DNA of 5,889 bases, from assembly GCA_900555005.1 (NCBI GenBank), contig USJM01000117.1, forward strand, positions 1 through 5,889, written 5' to 3'. The position numbers and the translations under genes were made by a program. Each line of letters starts with the position of its first letter. Position 1 is the stretch's first letter. The notes under the pieces are model-generated. The model worked only from the letters and a program-made list of their open reading frames with translations, had not been told where the DNA came from and ran no database searches. This DNA comes from an uncultured Lachnospiraceae bacterium. GTDB taxonomy: Bacteria; Bacillota_A; Clostridia; Lachnospirales; Lachnospiraceae. This document shows positions 5,426 through 5,889 of this stretch, in pieces.

Positions 5426-5889
5426 CTATAATTTTATAATTTTCCAAGCATCGACAAGCCTTTCAAGCGACCAAATTGCGTTTGCCGGTGAGGTAGACGG
5501 CAGGCAGATTGCTTCTTGTTCAATTTGTTTTGCAATATACTTGTTGTAATATTTTTCAGCTGTTTTGCCGTTAACAAAAATTTGCTTAATATTGGCAAGC
5601 GATAGAATTATACTTAAGTCGTTAGGTACAACATTTTTTATTGAACTGTCAGAACTTCCTATAATGTCACAAGGGCAATAACATCCCAAAGGGCTAAACG
5701 GTTTGTTAAAATAAATTTTCGTTTTTCTTCAACTGTTTTTGGTGTTTCACTTTCAAAAATTTTGGCTAACACCTCCAAAATCTGTTTTGCGGATGGCCAT
5801 AGAAAAACATCTGCTCGCGTGATTTTTGTGACGGAAAACTACCTAAAATCAGTATTTTGAATTTTTGTCATATAGCGGTGCGATTGGAT
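5426..5889 (-). pseudogene. DNA-deoxyinosine glycosylase-like gene (UDG superfamily), frameshifted and cut by the window edge
   Basis: Read across three frames this encodes most of a DNA-deoxyinosine glycosylase of the uracil-DNA glycosylase superfamily, which removes deaminated bases from DNA. From the right edge: PIAPLYDKNSK, then after a break LILGSFPSQKSREQMFFYGHPQNRFWR (motif 1 region GSFPS), then after a break LAKIFESETPKTVEEKRKF and LALWDVIA, then after a break CDIIGSSDSSIKNVVPNDLS to the C-terminal catalytic-loop motif STSPAN and the stop at 5426-5428. Each break is repaired by one added base, in short runs: A (complement of about 5855-5858), G (about 5772-5773) and T (about 5671-5675). 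The N-terminal few residues lie outside the window. The stop is 17 bases from the nuclease start, so the two genes are probably one operon. Base composition is very AT-rich (28% GC in 5581-5640). Three losses in about 190 bases suggest either decay or poor sequence quality. Confidence 0.82.

Noticed and set aside
5409..5447. Upstream ATG extending the nuclease by 13 residues
   Set aside because: It would overlap the end of the glycosylase gene and hide the lipoprotein signal; GGAG is placed correctly for the ATG at 5408.
1..5889. tRNA, rRNA, CRISPR array, insertion sequence or integrase
   Set aside because: No cloverleaf, regularly spaced repeat, transposase-like protein or terminal inverted repeat was seen on either strand.

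Overview
The window looks like chromosomal DNA from a low-to-mid-GC Bacillota, most likely a gut-type Clostridia (Lachnospiraceae-like). The grounds are strong AGGAGG-type ribosome sites, a Staphylococcus/Lactococcus-style HrtBA transporter, a lipoprotein nuclease of the streptococcal EndA-like family, and general protein character. This is inferred from sequence flavour, not from a search. Hand-counted samples give about 50-60% GC up to roughly position 5040 and about 28-35% GC from roughly 5100 to the end, so the window appears to be a mosaic.

Left part (1-3272): a MerR-family regulator on the minus strand, with a GyrI/BmrR-like effector domain, is broken by two one-base frameshifts and runs off the left edge. 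Divergent from it is a tight plus-strand operon: a short flavodoxin (1127-1525), an HrtB-type FtsX-fold permease (1534-2616) and its HrtA-type ATPase (2613-3272, GTG start, 4-base overlap). HrtBA pumps export haem in staphylococci and lactococci. The intergenic region holds several promoter-like sequences and two dyads that could be operators for the MerR protein. My reading is a haem/porphyrin (or other hydrophobic toxin) efflux module with a redox partner and, unusually, a MerR-type regulator.

Middle (3273-4071): a 184-residue flavin-reductase-like (FMN split-barrel) protein, with its own extended -10 promoter, a 9-bp hairpin in the leader and a clear intrinsic terminator.

Right part (4179-5889, minus strand): a lipoprotein with an EndA-like non-specific nuclease domain, a peptidoglycan-binding domain and a C-terminal Cys/His (zinc-type) domain. 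Upstream of it by 17 bases is the end of a DNA-deoxyinosine glycosylase-like gene of the uracil-DNA glycosylase superfamily, broken by three one-base deletions and running off the right edge. The sharp base-composition change falls inside the nuclease gene, in one of its most conserved stretches, so it is either a natural recombination joint or a chimeric assembly. All five frameshifts in the window can be explained as single-base losses near its two ends, so sequencing error must be excluded before calling these genes dead.
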